From: CAWAHD01 sp963781785
Lineage (GTDB): Bacteria; Planctomycetota; Planctomycetia; Isosphaerales; Isosphaeraceae
Reading direction: 5' to 3'
Assembly: GCA_963781785.1 (NCBI GenBank)
Contig: CAWAHD010000002.1
Span: forward strand, 2,852,001 to 2,916,000
DNA: 64,000 nucleotides
Part shown: positions 1 through 10,183 of the stretch, piece after piece
Layout of the letters: each line of letters begins with the position of its first letter
Position numbering within the stretch: position 1 is the stretch's first letter
Made by a program: the position numbers and the translations under genes
The notes under the pieces: generated by a model
What the model was told of the DNA's origin: nothing
The model's database searches: none
The model's input: only the letters and a program-made list of their open reading frames with translations

Positions 1-113
1 CCAGAAGCGGAAGCCGGCGTGCTCCGAGCCAGCCGAGGCCGCGACCTGTAGGCAGTGCCGACCCAGAACATCAATCGACCGTCGGCCAGCCAGGCTCAGG
101 AAGGAACCCAAGC

Positions 114-1520
114 ATGGAAAAGTCGCGTCAGGGAGGATTGCGGATCTTGTTCGCCGACGATGAGGCCCACCTCCGCGATCTCATGCAGATGGAGCTGCCG
201 CGGCTGGGACACGAGGTGACCGTTTGTCCCGACGGAGCCACGGCCCTGCGAAGCACTCGAGCAGGGGTTGTACGACGCCGCCTTGCTCGACCTGCGGATG
301 CCCGGATTGACGGGCATCGAGGTCTTGACCCAGATCCGGCAGATCAGCCCCGAGACCCAGGTGATCATCTTGACCGGGCACGCCACCGTCGACACGGCCG
401 TGCAGGCGCTGCGGCTGGGCGCATTCGACTACCTGACCAAGCCCTGCAAGTGGGCCGAGCTCGAGATGATCTTGAACCGCGTCGCCGAACGGCGCGACAT
501 GGCCAACAAGACGACCGCGCTGGAAACACGGCTCAAGGCCGCCGAGGGAATGCCGCTCTTGATCGGCGACACCCCGGCCATGCAGCAGGTCCGCCGGCTG
601 ATCGACACGATCGCGCCCACCGATGCCTCGGTCATGATCCTGGGCGAGACCGGTACCGGCAAGGAGCTGGTCGCGCGGAGCCTCCACGACAAGAGCCGCC
701 GCGCCGATCGGGCGTTCATTCCGGTCAATTGCGGCGCTCTGCCGGAAAACCTGGTCGAGAGCGAGCTCTTCGGCCACCGCAAGGGAGCATTCACCGGCGC
801 CGACACGCATCGCAAAGGGCTGTTCGAAGTCGCCAACGGCGGCACGCTTTTCCTCGACGAGGTCGGCGAGCTCGACAAGAGCGTACAGGTCAAGCTGCTG
901 CGGTTTCTGGAATCCGGAGAGATCCGGCGAGTCGGTGAGAACGAGCCGTTCCGCGTCGACGTGCGCGTCCTCTGCGCAACCAATCGCGACCTGCGCGAAA
1001 TGGTCGCCAACGAGCTTGTTCCGCGAAGACCTGTTCTTCCGGCTCAACACGTTCGAGATCTTACCTGCCGCCCTTGCGCGAACGCAGAGCACGACATTGC
1101 CGCCCTGGCCGAACCACCTGCTCGCCCGTCATGCCTCGCGACGCGGGCCTGACGGAATCGGCGATCGCCCCCGAAGTCGATCGAGGTCCTGATGGCCCAC
1201 GACTGGCCGGGAAACATCCGCGAGCTGGCCAACATGATCGAACGGGCCACGATCCTGGCCGGCAATGGCCCCATCCTGCCCGAGCACCTCCCGACCCAGC
1301 TCCCGATGCGCAGCAAGTCGCACCAGAGCACGGCCAGCTCTCGCCGGAGCGGCCCCATTTCCAGGTCCCCGAGGGAAACCCCACGCTCCGCGACGTCGAG
1401 ATGAAGTACATCCAGACGATCCTCGAGAAACACCACGGCAACAAGCCGGCGGCCTCGCGAGAGCTGGGAATCAGCCTGAAGACCCTGTACAACAAGATCA
1501 ATCAGCTTCAGCACAGCTAG
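114..1520 (+). pseudogene. NtrC-family sigma-54-dependent response regulator, multiply frameshifted
   Basis: All parts of an NtrC-type regulator are present but spread over all three frames. A receiver domain begins at 114 (acidic pair DDE near residue 16) and continues after a frame change near 250, where the phospho-acceptor lies in the LLDLRMPG motif. The AAA+ domain follows, with Walker A GETGTGKE (about 640-665), the sigma-54 contact loop GAFTGA (about 785-802) and Walker B LFLDEVGE (about 847-870). Further frame changes fall near 1015, several between 1055 and 1190, and near 1310. The R-finger region (HDWPGNIRE) and the C-terminal Fis-type helix-turn-helix (NKPAASRELGISLKTLYNK, ending at 1520) are still readable. 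The protein would activate sigma-54 promoters on phosphorylation by a partner kinase, which is not seen here. An open frame ending at base 51 may be the tail of an upstream gene. With at least six breaks in 1.4 kb this is either a decayed gene or a badly sequenced stretch. Confidence 0.85.
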
Positions 1521-1557
1521 ATGGATCCGCAATCGTCGACACGTGGCGCACGTCAGT

Positions 1558-1609
1558 CTTTCCAGCCTGACTCGTGGCTTTTCGGCACTCAAAACGTCAG
1601 GCTGGAAAG
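1558..1609. repeat. Inverted repeat in a convergent gap
   Basis: Fourteen-base arms (CTTTCCAGCCTGAC at 1558-1571 and its exact reverse complement at 1596-1609) flank a 24-base loop. The element lies between the regulator ending at 1520 and the lipoprotein gene ending at 1690 on the other strand, so it could stop transcription from both sides. There is no T-tract. GTCAGGCTGGAAAG-type palindromes are, from general knowledge, common dispersed elements in planctomycete genomes. Confidence 0.6.
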
Positions 1610-1689
1610 CCTGACCTATGGAAACACTTGTGCGGTCTCACTTGGAGCGGCTGCACACGCGAGCGGCGGCTTGCCAGAGGCAAGACCGG

Positions 1690-2103
1690 CTACGGGATGG
1701 GACCATACCCGGTGAACTTTGCCGCCCAGCGCCCGTCGGGCCTCTTTTCGAAGATGCCGAGGCGGTCGGGCGCCCACCCATGCCGATTCCAGGTGACCTC
1801 CAGGGACGACTGGTTAAACACGAAGTTGTCTATGCGACAGATGATTCCGAGCCGCTCGGCGGGCACGGTCCTGACGCGGTCGATCAGGCCTTGAAGACCC
1901 GGTTCGGCAGGAAGATTCTCGAGAGTCTCGATCAAAGCCGTCCTCGCCTGCTCCGCAGAGATCTTGATGAGAATGCCTGGCGCAGCACCCACATCACCCG
2001 ACTCCCGATCGGTCCCCCCGCCGTGGCACCCAGCACACACGATCGCCGCAGTCACGAGGATCCATGCCCCAGCCGGCGCAGGGCAAGCCCCGTCCCGAGC
2101 CAT
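1690..2103 (-). CDS. Small putative lipoprotein, unknown function
   Basis: The product is 137 residues. The start chosen is the ATG at 2103 because it puts an N-terminal hydrophobic stretch directly in front of a lipobox-like VCAGC, which suggests signal peptidase II processing and membrane anchoring. The open frame extends upstream to 2328, but that part looks non-coding (Arg/Ala-rich, no domain). The mature region has a predicted helical part (ISAEQARTALIETLENL) followed by a strand-rich C-terminus ending in GYGPIP. I do not recognise the family. It converges on the disrupted regulator, with an inverted repeat between them. The lipoprotein call rests only on the signal-like N-terminus. Confidence 0.5.
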   Translation of the reverse strand: MARDGACPAPAGAWILVTAAIVCAGCHGGGTDRESGDVGAAPGILIKISAEQARTALIETLENLPAEPGLQGLIDRVRTVPAERLGIICRIDNFVFNQSSLEVTWNRHGWAPDRLGIFEKRPDGRWAAKFTGYGPIP

Positions 2104-2354
2104 GATGCGGGGCGCCGGCGTCTGGGGGCCGTTCGGATCGCGACCTTCGTGATCCACGGGATGACTCTCTGCACGGGAAGGCTCGACACCGAAGGTTGAC
2201 TGAGCCGCGGAATCACCGGCCGTCATGCGGGCACGGAGAAGCCGGCGCGCACACTGCCGCGCTGCACCCGCACCTTTCTGGTCGTCGCCCCTTTGTACCA
2301 CGATAAACCAGGACCACCGAGCTCTCAAGCCTCTGCGACGACGTTTTCATCGCC

Positions 2355-5300
2355 TCATCGATGAAGGGGTCCCTTCGGGTGCGCGATGTTGTCGTGGGCC
2401 TTCGCCTGATTGGCGCGTGTGTGGGCCCTGGCAACCAGATGAGCCTTGAGTGCCGCGCGTCGATTCGCGAGTACCGAGCTCTTGCCGCGAGGCACAACCG
2501 GCGTAAAGTCGCCGCTGTGGACTGCGCCGACCGGCGGGCCGCCGACGCCGCCATTGGCCGCGCTGGCTGTGCCCACGATCGTCTGGGGCGCGAAGATCTT
2601 GTTGTGGTAGCCGGAAAGCTCGGCCACGAAGTCGGACCCGGGAATGCCGTTGCCGGACGGGAATGTACCGTAGAACACACCGTCCAGATGGTTGCCGGCG
2701 TTGTCTTCGACGCTCGAGGCCCCGTTCGACGAATCGCGGATCGTGAACAGGTAAAACCCGCCTCGGATCGGATTTCCGTTGTTGAACGTGACGGCCACGC
2801 TGTACGAGCCGGGAGCGGCTCCCGGGCTCACGCTGATGTTCGTTGCGATCCACTTGCCGGGATACGCTTTATTGGCATGGACCTTCGTGAACAGATAGTT
2901 CGACGAGTCCAGGAGCGTCGCCACGTTCACGCCTGAGAACGGGGCCGGGTCCTGGATGGTGTAATCAACCTGGCCGTTGAGCCGGTTCCAGAGGACGCTG
3001 GTGATCACGGGGCCGACCGTGTCGATGACCAGGTTGGAGGTGATCGTCACCGGAGCGGTTGTCGTGGTTTCGCCGAACTGGTCGATCGCGGTTCCGGTGA
3101 TGTTGTAGGTGCCATCCGCCAGCTTCGCGGTGGAGGTGAGGCTCCAGGTTCCGGAGTTGTCTGCCTGCACCGTGCCGATGGAAAGAGCAACGCCGGTGAG
3201 GGTGTTCGTCGCGACCAGGCTCACGTGCGAGAAGGCTTCGGAAGTGCCGGAGAAATTCGGCTGTGCCACGTCCGTGACGTCGGTGTGGCCCGTCGCTAGA
3301 CCGCTGTCGCTGGCCGGGTTGAGCTGCCCGGTCAGTACGATCGGGTCATCCGCGACGCTGGCCATATTTGTGATGGTGAGCCGAGATCCACCGACGTCCG
3401 CGACGGAGACGGTAATGGGGTAGGTTCCCGTACCGCTGGTCACGCCCGCATCTGCGTAGGTGTGCGACCCCGTCACCAGAAAGGCCGTGCCGACGCCCCC
3501 GGGCTGGGTGACCTTGCCAGCCGATTGCGGCGACCCGTCGCCCCAGTCGATCGTGACCGTGAAGTCGCTGATCGGGGCCATGAGATTCGCGTCGGTAAAT
3601 GAAGCGACAGGGTCGGTGAACGCAGGCTTGCCGAACTCGGGAATCGGGAAGACGGCCGCCTCGGTCGTGCTGACCGTCGGCTGAGTGGGTGAGGCGGTGA
3701 GGGCCGCGTCGGCGATGACGGCCGACCCGGAGAAGACGGTGGTCGCACCGCCGTCATCGCTGACGGTGACGCTGTAGGCGTAGGTCCCTTCTTCGCTGTA
3801 GGTGTGCGCGGCCGTGACGCTGAAGATCACGCCGTTGGACGAGCCGCTGGCCGTGACCCCCGAGGCGGGCAACGTCTGCGGGGCTGAGCCGTCGCCCCAG
3901 TTGACCACGACCGATCCGCCGCCGGCCGTGAAGTCGGCATTCGTCGCGAATTGGTTGGCGTCGACGAAGGTCCCCAGGAGGAAAGTGCCCGTCGTGCTGC
4001 CCTCGATGCCCGTGATCGTGGTGCCGTTGGAGCTCGTGAGCGGGGCGTCGAGCACGGTGACTCCTCCGCCGGGAGGACTTGTGAGCGTGGTGGTCACACC
4101 GCCCAGGGTCACGATCACGACGCTGAGCGTGTCGGGCACGCTCGGAGGTGTCTTCTCGGTGTAGGTGTGGCTGCCCAGAACCTCGAAAATCGGTGCGCCC
4201 GGATCGACGGCCGCGGTCAATGGCGTGACACCGATCTGCTGGACCGCCAGTGTGACGCCCGCTACGGTCGGCTTACCGTCGCCCCAGCCGCCCACCGCGA
4301 GCTGTGCGTTGACATCCGCGACGGTGGCCAGAGTGTTGGGGTCGGTGAACGTCGCCAGCACAAAAGGACCGGTGCTCTCGCCTTCGATGGCAGTAAAGTT
4401 GCCGGTAGAGCCGGTCACGGCAAGATCCGTGACCGTAGCCGTGCCGGTCAGCGTCACCCTCGAACCGCCGACGTCCGATACGATGATCGTCGTCGCAAAC
4501 GGGCCCGGCGTCGAGTAGATATGGGTGCCCAATACCTCGAACGGCGTGCCGACGCCACCCGGCTGGCTGATCGTCCCGATCGAATTCGGCGACCCATCGC
4601 CCCAGGCAATCGTCGCCGTGAAATCGCTGATCGGCGCTGTGGGATTGGCGTCCGTGAAGCTGCCAACTTCCACGCTGGAGAGCGCCACTCCCGTATTCGG
4701 CGTCAAGGCGACCGCCGCGCCGGCGGTCAGCGCGGCGTCCCCGATGACGGCCAGGCCGGAAGCAATCGCCGTGGCGCCCGAGGCCGTCTTGGTGATCGTG
4801 GCGTTGACCGGATAAACGCCTTCCTCGGCGTAGGTATGAGTGCCGAAGACGCTGAAGACGACGCCGTTAGGCGTGCCCTGGGACGTGATCGACGTCGCGG
4901 CGGTGGTCGTGCCGTCACCCCAGTCGATCGAGGCGGTGTAAGCGCTCGGCGCTCCCGGCACGCCAGTGTCCATGAATGTGGCGACCAGCACGCCACTGAG
5001 CGCGATCCCCTCCTGGCCCTTGGCGGTCGCGCCCTGGGCCGAGAGCGCAGTCGCCGCGATACTGGCCGAAGAGACGATTGGGTCAGGAGTCGAGGGGACC
5101 GGCCCCGTGGAGGTGACATTGATCGTCGTGCCAGCCACCGTCGTCGTTCCCGTGCTCCCCAGATCGGTCAGCGTGACGTTGATCGTGAAGGTTCCGCTGG
5201 CGGTATAAGTGTGGCTGCCCACGATGCTATAGGTGTTCGGACCATTCGCCTGGATCGTGCCCGGCGACGTGGTCGTATCTCCCCAGTTGATCGACGCGGT

Positions 5301-6773
5301 GAAGTCGGCGGCAACGTTTCCGAGGTCGGCCTCGGTGAAAGTGGCCACGACGATATTGGAGAGCGTCTGGCCCTCGGCCGCGTTGATCGTGACGCCGGTG
5401 CCTGCCGGTGACACGGCTGGCTTGGTGACGTTGATCGTCTGGAAGTTGGTGTAGTTGACGGTTGGATTGCTGGCGCCGAACCCGAGCACGCCGGCCGTGG
5501 CGAAGCTCAATGTCGAGACGCTGGAAGTCACATTCAGCGCATTCGGGCCGGCTCCGCCGTCGGCGGAGAAGTTATAGGTCAAGACGCTCGACTGCACCGG
5601 GCCCGTGAAGTTGAATGTGTCACCCAGGCCGGCGCTGGTCAGATCGAGCGTCGTGATCCCTCCGCCTGAGAAATCGATGAGCGAGGGGAACGAGGTGGCG
5701 GTGACTTGCGATCCCATGATGTTGTACGTCTGGGCGGAAGCCTCGGCCGAGTCGTTGATGGCGAGCGTATTGGCCCCCCCAGTGGACGTGACGAATACGG
5801 GGCTGCTGATGGCGGCCAGCGAACCGCCCAGGCCGACGCTTGTTGTGCTACCGGATCCGGCGCCGGTGTCCACGTTGACGGTGATTCCGGCCGGGATCGC
5901 CTGCACGTTGACGGCTTCGTTGCCGGCGCCTGAGAAGACGCTCAATGACGTCAGGCCGGTTGCCACCGCAGGGATGTTGAGGGTCGTGGTCGCCGCAGCG
6001 GCCGGGACATTCGCCGTCACGGCGGCCTTGTTAGCGAAGTTGATCAGCTCGAATGCCCCTGTGCCACCGTCGTTGATCTGGTCGGTCTGCGTGCCCCCCA
6101 CGATCGGGCCGGTGTTGACGTTGACGGTCGTGGCCCCTGCCGGCGCGTTGAATATCAAAGTCGGCGACGGGACCGTGTCATTGACCGGAGTCAGGTTGGA
6201 GTAGGTGATCGTCTTCGTGCCATCATAGGAGATCGTGCCGTCGTGGGCGCTCGTGGCCGTGTAGGCCTCGCTCTTGAACGAGCCGCCCTGAGTCGTCAGG
6301 GAGTTGACGGCGCCCTTGGCAGTTGCTGCCTTTGGATCGTAATTCAGGCCCGCGCCGGGCAGAGGGTCGCCACCGGAAAAGTCGACCGTCAGACTCTGCC
6401 CCGCCGAAGTGCCGCCGACGGTGATCGACGAAACCGAGCTGGTGGGCCCGGTCACCTCGTGGGAGTTGAGGTTGGACCACCCGGCGGCGATGGCCGTCGG
6501 GTCGAGTGAGATCGGCTGGTCGGTATCGGTGAACGTATAGACTCCATCGTTGGCGGTTGCAGAAAGCGTCAGGGCGCTGGCGGTGGTTGCGGCAGCTTGG
6601 TAGCTCAGGTTCCCCGTCGTAAGGAACGCGAGGGTCGATAAGAGCGTGCGGCTCTCCAGTGCTTCGATCGCATACCGCCGCCGGAAATGCTTGTTGCGCG
6701 AGCTTGGCGTCGCGTGCTGACTCAGAATGCCGTGGCGCGGCAGGGATACTGACATCGGATGTTGTACTCCCAT
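2355..6773 (-). CDS. Giant exported LEPR-XLL surface protein with PKD-like repeats
   Basis: The product is 1472 residues. The N-terminus has a basic stretch followed by the planctomycete export motif LESRTLLS (residues 39-46). A strand-rich Thr/Ser/Gly/Ala region of about 450 residues comes next, then six PKD-like units, each with a WGDG or WGDT core and a following GSHTY/GTHTY motif. An Ig-like unit with the pattern GTAIDQFGE precedes a basic C-terminal tail (KAHLVARAHTRANQAKAH). Proteins of this build are cell-surface adhesins or matrix components; no enzyme motif is visible. Two starts are possible: ATG 6773 (AGGA six bases upstream) and ATG 6755 (GGGAG upstream). The large open frames on the opposite strand here are GC shadows. 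Cys is essentially absent, as is usual for exported planctomycete repeat proteins. Confidence 0.9.
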   Translation of the reverse strand: MGVQHPMSVSLPRHGILSQHATPSSRNKHFRRRYAIEALESRTLLSTLAFLTTGNLSYQAAATTASALTLSATANDGVYTFTDTDQPISLDPTAIAAGWSNLNSHEVTGPTSSVSSITVGGTSAGQSLTVDFSGGDPLPGAGLNYDPKAATAKGAVNSLTTQGGSFKSEAYTATSAHDGTISYDGTKTITYSNLTPVNDTVPSPTLIFNAPAGATTVNVNTGPIVGGTQTDQINDGGTGAFELINFANKAAVTANVPAAAATTTLNIPAVATGLTSLSVFSGAGNEAVNVQAIPAGITVNVDTGAGSGSTTSVGLGGSLAAISSPVFVTSTGGANTLAINDSAEASAQTYNIMGSQVTATSFPSLIDFSGGGITTLDLTSAGLGDTFNFTGPVQSSVLTYNFSADGGAGPNALNVTSSVSTLSFATAGVLGFGASNPTVNYTNFQTINVTKPAVSPAGTGVTINAAEGQTLSNIVVATFTEADLGNVAADFTASINWGDTTTSPGTIQANGPNTYSIVGSHTYTASGTFTINVTLTDLGSTGTTTVAGTTINVTSTGPVPSTPDPIVSSASIAATALSAQGATAKGQEGIALSGVLVATFMDTGVPGAPSAYTASIDWGDGTTTAATSITSQGTPNGVVFSVFGTHTYAEEGVYPVNATITKTASGATAIASGLAVIGDAALTAGAAVALTPNTGVALSSVEVGSFTDANPTAPISDFTATIAWGDGSPNSIGTISQPGGVGTPFEVLGTHIYSTPGPFATTIIVSDVGGSRVTLTGTATVTDLAVTGSTGNFTAIEGESTGPFVLATFTDPNTLATVADVNAQLAVGGWGDGKPTVAGVTLAVQQIGVTPLTAAVDPGAPIFEVLGSHTYTEKTPPSVPDTLSVVIVTLGGVTTTLTSPPGGGVTVLDAPLTSSNGTTITGIEGSTTGTFLLGTFVDANQFATNADFTAGGGSVVVNWGDGSAPQTLPASGVTASGSSNGVIFSVTAAHTYSEEGTYAYSVTVSDDGGATTVFSGSAVIADAALTASPTQPTVSTTEAAVFPIPEFGKPAFTDPVASFTDANLMAPISDFTVTIDWGDGSPQSAGKVTQPGGVGTAFLVTGSHTYADAGVTSGTGTYPITVSVADVGGSRLTITNMASVADDPIVLTGQLNPASDSGLATGHTDVTDVAQPNFSGTSEAFSHVSLVATNTLTGVALSIGTVQADNSGTWSLTSTAKLADGTYNITGTAIDQFGETTTTAPVTITSNLVIDTVGPVITSVLWNRLNGQVDYTIQDPAPFSGVNVATLLDSSNYLFTKVHANKAYPGKWIATNISVSPGAAPGSYSVAVTFNNGNPIRGGFYLFTIRDSSNGASSVEDNAGNHLDGVFYGTFPSGNGIPGSDFVAELSGYHNKIFAPQTIVGTASAANGGVGGPPVGAVHSGDFTPVVPRGKSSVLANRRAALKAHLVARAHTRANQAKAHDNIAHPKGPLHR

Positions 6774-6836
6774 CTCTCATCCTATCAACCATGAAATCAC
6801 TGGACCAGTCTAGCTTGCCCAATCCTATTCAACATA

Positions 6837-6863
6837 CATATAGCGCTCATAACCCTTGGTCAA
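6837..6863 (-). promoter_or_regulatory. Putative sigma-70-type promoter of the PKD surface protein
   Basis: On the minus strand a TTGACC (6858-6863) is followed, after 15 bases, by TATATG (6837-6842), about 64 bases before the ATG at 6773. The spacer is short and the -10 imperfect. The whole 6790-6940 gap between divergent genes is clearly more AT-rich than its surroundings, which fits a promoter region. Confidence 0.3.
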
Positions 6864-7109
6864 CAAAAAAGCTCCGAATCGTGAACAATTTATGCAAATC
6901 GCGCAATTATCCAATTTGGCCATGATAAAATAATTGAATGTTTGTTCGGCGTCCTGGGCTGGGGAGCTCATGGGACGACGTGCTTTCCAAAGGTCGAGGG
7001 CTGCTCCCATAATGACCGTAGCCGGTCATCGCTTCCTGCCTCGATCGACCGGATCGGAGACATGCCACATCCCTCCCACAACAGTCAGCCGGGAAGAAGG
7101 AGAACCGTG

Positions 7110-8634
7110 ATGAACCCACGACTCAGGCGACGGCGATTTCTTCAGATGGCCTCGGCGCTCGGCCTGGGCGCGGAGCTTGCTCCGTGGGCCGGCTTGAGGA
7201 CGATCACGCCCCTGCGGGCCGAGGACGCCCAGGTCAAGCCCGAGATAGTCAAGTTTCGCCCCGAGATCGAGCCGGTGGTGCGGCTCTTGGAAGAGACTCC
7301 GCGCGACCGGGCTCTGGAGGTCGCGATCACCGAGCTCAAGAAGGGCCTATCGTACAAGGATTTGCTTGCCGGGCTGTTCCTGGCCGGCATCCGCAACATC
7401 AAGCCGCGGCCGGTGGGATTCAAGTTCCATGCGGTGATGGTGATGAACTCTGCGCATGTTCTGGGACAATCCGCGGCGGTCAATGAACGACTGTTGCCGC
7501 TTCTGTGGGCGCTCGACAATTTCAAGTCTTCCCAGGCCCAGGATGTCAAGGAAGGGGACTGGGTACTCGAGGCTGTCGATGAATCCCACTTGCCCAAGCC
7601 GCACCAGGCGCGGGAGGAATTTGTCCGGGCGATGGAGGCGTGGGACGCCGGCGCGGCTGACGCGGCCGTCGCATCCCTTTGCCGCTCGTCGGGAGCCGCC
7701 CAGACGATGGAGCCCCTCTGGCGGATGGCAGTGCGCGACCACCGCAACATCGGCCACAAAGCCATTTTCGCAGCCCAGAGCTGGCGGACCTTGCAGACGA
7801 TCGGCTGGGAACATGCCGAGCCGGTGCTCCGGTCCCTGGTCTTCGGCATGCTGGACCTTCAGGGGGACAGCCGGAAGCGGCCGGTAGGGCCCTATGAAGC
7901 CAACCTGGAACAGGCCTCGAAAATCCGCTCGGACTGGCAGATCGGACGCCATGACCCCGCCGCCACCCAGGCTTTGCTCCAGGTGATTCGTCAGGCGACG
8001 CCAGAAGCTGCTTCGGCCGAAGCCGTCAAGATCCTCAACCAGGGGATCGCACCGGGTTCGCTCTGGGATGCCGCCGTCCTCTCGGCGTGCGAGCTGTTGA
8101 TGCACAGCCCCGGCATCCTCGCGCTACACGCGACGACGTCAACCAATGCGCTTCATTACACGTTCACGGCCTGTGGAGACGATACGACTCGCCGGCTGGC
8201 CTTGCTTCAAGCGGTCGGCTGGCAGCCGATGTTCCGGGGTCGAGCCAAGCTGTCGGACTCAACCGGCATCGATACCCTCAAGGCAAGCCCTGACGTGACC
8301 GTTGCCAGTGGAGACGAGGCCATCGGCGAGATCTTCGCGGCCATCAACGACGACCGCAAGAAAGCCGCGTCCAAGACTGTCGCCTATCTCGGCCACGGCG
8401 GCTCGCCGGATCTGATCTTTGATGCGGCGCGGCGAATGATTTTCCACAAGGGGCGGGACAGCCACGATTACAAGTATGGGGCGGCCTTGTGGGAAGAATC
8501 GCTCTGGGCGACCGATTCCCGAGTGGCGCACCCCGATCGTGGCGGCATCGATGTTCAATTTCCCGGGGGCCAAGACCGGCGACAGCCCGCTCATGATCCG
8601 GGCGCGGGAAGCCCTCTCGAACGTGCTGAGCTGA
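7110..8634 (+). CDS. Tat-exported protein of unknown function (one frameshift)
   Basis: The start is ATG 7110, with a GAAGGAG ribosome site upstream. The N-terminus is a twin-arginine signal (RRRRFLQM followed by a hydrophobic Ala/Leu stretch), so the protein is folded before export through Tat. The mature part of about 480 residues is largely helical. Motifs include ELKKGLSYKDLLAGLFLAG, VMNSAHVL, RDHRNIGHKAIFAAQ and LHATTSTNALHY, with several His residues that could bind metal or cofactor. Near 8505 the frame changes. The continuation WRTPIVAASMFNFPG, ending REALSNVLS at 8634, is in another frame and fits as the true C-terminus. I do not recognise the family; it looks like a conserved planctomycete protein. 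It converges on rnhA across a strong hairpin. Confidence 0.75.
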
Positions 8635-8673
8635 GACGCAAAAGCGCTGGTCCATCCGGCGGTTGAGGTGGCC

Positions 8674-8710
8674 GGCGAGCCTCATAGCATGCCAACCGGT
8701 GAGGCTCGCC
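8674..8710. terminator. Bidirectional hairpin terminator candidate
   Basis: A perfect 11-bp stem (GGCGAGCCTCA at 8674-8684 with its reverse complement at 8700-8710) has a 15-base loop. It lies between the Tat protein ending at 8634 and rnhA ending at 8723 on the opposite strand, the expected place for a shared terminator. A short T-run follows on the plus strand (8717-8720). Confidence 0.65.
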
Positions 8711-8722
8711 AGCCCAGTTTCC

Positions 8723-9213
8723 TTACCTGGAGCTTCCTTCCTCGATCAGTTTCTTGTAGGCATCGACGGCCATCCGGTCGCACGCCTCGTTCTCGGGATG
8801 CCCTTGATGCCCGAGAACGTGCGTCACCTTGACTTGATGCACGCCCAAGAGCGCGTCGATCTTCTGCCAAAGATCGACGTTCAGGACCGGCTTCAATTGG
8901 TTGCCGTCCTTGCGCTGCCAGCCCTGGCGCTTCCAGTTCCGAAGCCACTGGCTGATCCCCTTGCCCACGTACTGGCTGTCCGTGACGAGCTCGACCTGGC
9001 AGGGCTCTTTCAGCACGGACAGCCCCTGGATGACCCCCATGAGCTCCATGCGGTTGTTCGTGGTATTGCCCTCGGCGCCGAGCGCTCGAGCGCCTTGCCG
9101 GTAGCCGGATGCCTCAGGATAAACGCCCATCCACCCGGACCCGGGTTTCCGCTACAGGCGCCGTCGGTGAACAACCGCACCACTACTTTCGGCGCGCCGG
9201 CATCCATCCCCAT
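8723..9213 (-). CDS. rnhA: Ribonuclease HI (one frameshift)
   Basis: RNase HI cleaves the RNA strand of RNA-DNA hybrids in the cytoplasm. All four catalytic acidic residues are present: Asp in TDGACSGNPGPGG, Glu in NNRMEL, Asp in TDSQYV and Asp in NEACDRMA. The last three are in a different frame from the first; the join is at about 9075-9095, just after HPATGKALE. The start chosen is ATG 9213, with AAGGA eight bases upstream. It lies 20 bases after the lexA stop on the same strand, so the two form an operon. Length across the break is about 163 residues, close to the family norm, which argues that the break is a sequencing indel. Confidence 0.9.
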
Positions 9214-9233
9214 CGAGTCGTCCTTTCTTTCGG

Positions 9234-9839
9234 TCAATACTTGCGCACCACACCGACCAGGACACCCAGGACGTTGACCCGATCGCGGTAGATCGGTTTC
9301 ATCGTCTTGTTGGCCGGCTCGAGGCGAATGCGGTTTCGATCGCGATAGAATCGCTTGAGCGTCGCTTCGCCGTCGTCGTCGCGGACGGCGACGATCTGGC
9401 CGTCGCGCGCTTGCTCCTGCCGCCGGATGATCACGAAGTCGCCGTCGGCGATGTGTTCCTCGATCATCGAGTCACCCGAGACGCGGAGGGCAAACTTGTC
9501 GCCGGGCTCCATCCAGTCGCTGAACGTGAGCTCTTCGTGTTGCTCGATCGCTTCGATCGGCTGCCCGGCGGCGATCCGCCCGACCAGCTTCAGACCCATG
9601 TGATGCGCGTTCACCGGGTCTTCCAAGAGCTGGATGGCCCGCGACATGTTGGGCTCGCGGTGAATCAAGCCCTTCTTCTGGAGTGCCTTCAAATGGCACA
9701 TGACCCCGTTGGGACTCTTGATCAGGAAATTCACCCCGATCTCGCGGACAGTCGGCCCGTATCCTCGACCTTGGATCTTGCTTCGGATGAAGTTGTAGAT
9801 CTCACGCTGCCTGGGGGTGAGTGCATCCAGGTCGGCCAT
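9234..9839 (-). CDS. lexA: LexA repressor / SOS regulator protease
   Basis: The product is 201 residues, normal for LexA. The N-terminal winged helix-turn-helix (LTPRQREIYNFI, then YGPTVREIGVNFLIKSPNGV) binds the operator. The cleavage site is Ala91-Gly92 (RIAAGQP), the catalytic Ser is Ser124 (VSGDSMIE) and the general base is Lys162 (ATLKRF). RecA-stimulated self-cleavage would derepress the SOS genes. The start is ATG 9839 with GGGAG upstream; an open frame reaching to 10229 has no LexA homology in its extra part and is rejected. It is the first gene of a lexA-rnhA operon. I could not find a convincing LexA box upstream; planctomycete boxes are poorly known to me. Confidence 0.95.
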   Translation of the reverse strand: MADLDALTPRQREIYNFIRSKIQGRGYGPTVREIGVNFLIKSPNGVMCHLKALQKKGLIHREPNMSRAIQLLEDPVNAHHMGLKLVGRIAAGQPIEAIEQHEELTFSDWMEPGDKFALRVSGDSMIEEHIADGDFVIIRRQEQARDGQIVAVRDDDGEATLKRFYRDRNRIRLEPANKTMKPIYRDRVNVLGVLVGVVRKY

Positions 9840-10041
9840 GATTGATTCTCCCAATCTCAAAAAAACTGCCAGGCGGGTTGGACCACCCTTGCCACCAGAA
9901 CCAGATTGCCGGCACGGGCGATCAGTAACTGACTCTTTGGTTGCTAATGTACACAGGTCGGCTAGCGCACGCGAGAACATTTTTACGAAAAGCGAGAATT
10001 TTTTTGGAGAACGGAGATCGGCGAGATCGGCAAGGACGCCG

Positions 10042-10168
10042 TCCTTCGCCTTGACAGCTTCTCGCTTGTTTTTTAAAACCACGTGCCTCGGATGGAACAA
10101 GTTCGGATTCCCCGGGGCTAAGGCTCTCCTGGACCGGCCCGATCTCCAAGTTGAACGATCGCCGAATC
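10042..10168 (+). promoter_or_regulatory. Promoter module, copy 1, before PEP-CTERM gene 1
   Basis: A perfect -35 TTGACA (10051-10056) and TAAAAC (10074-10079) are separated by 17 bases, with a GAACAAGTTC palindrome at 10095-10104. The whole block is repeated almost base for base at 11140-11265 before the next gene. Conservation of the -35, spacer length, palindrome and leader between the copies supports a real promoter with a regulator site, probably bound by a dimer at the palindrome. Confidence 0.6.
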
Positions 10169-10183
10169 GAAAGAGGAATGTCG

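Noticed and set aside
3951..5411. A 486-codon open frame opposite the PKD surface-protein gene
   Set aside because: It is Arg/Gly/Asp-rich with no domain, mirrors the repeats on the other strand, and is a typical GC-driven shadow.
10095..10104. GAACAAGTTC as a LexA (SOS) box for lexA
   Set aside because: It belongs to a module duplicated before a second PEP-CTERM gene, the half-site spacing is only two bases, and it lies about 256 bases from the lexA start.
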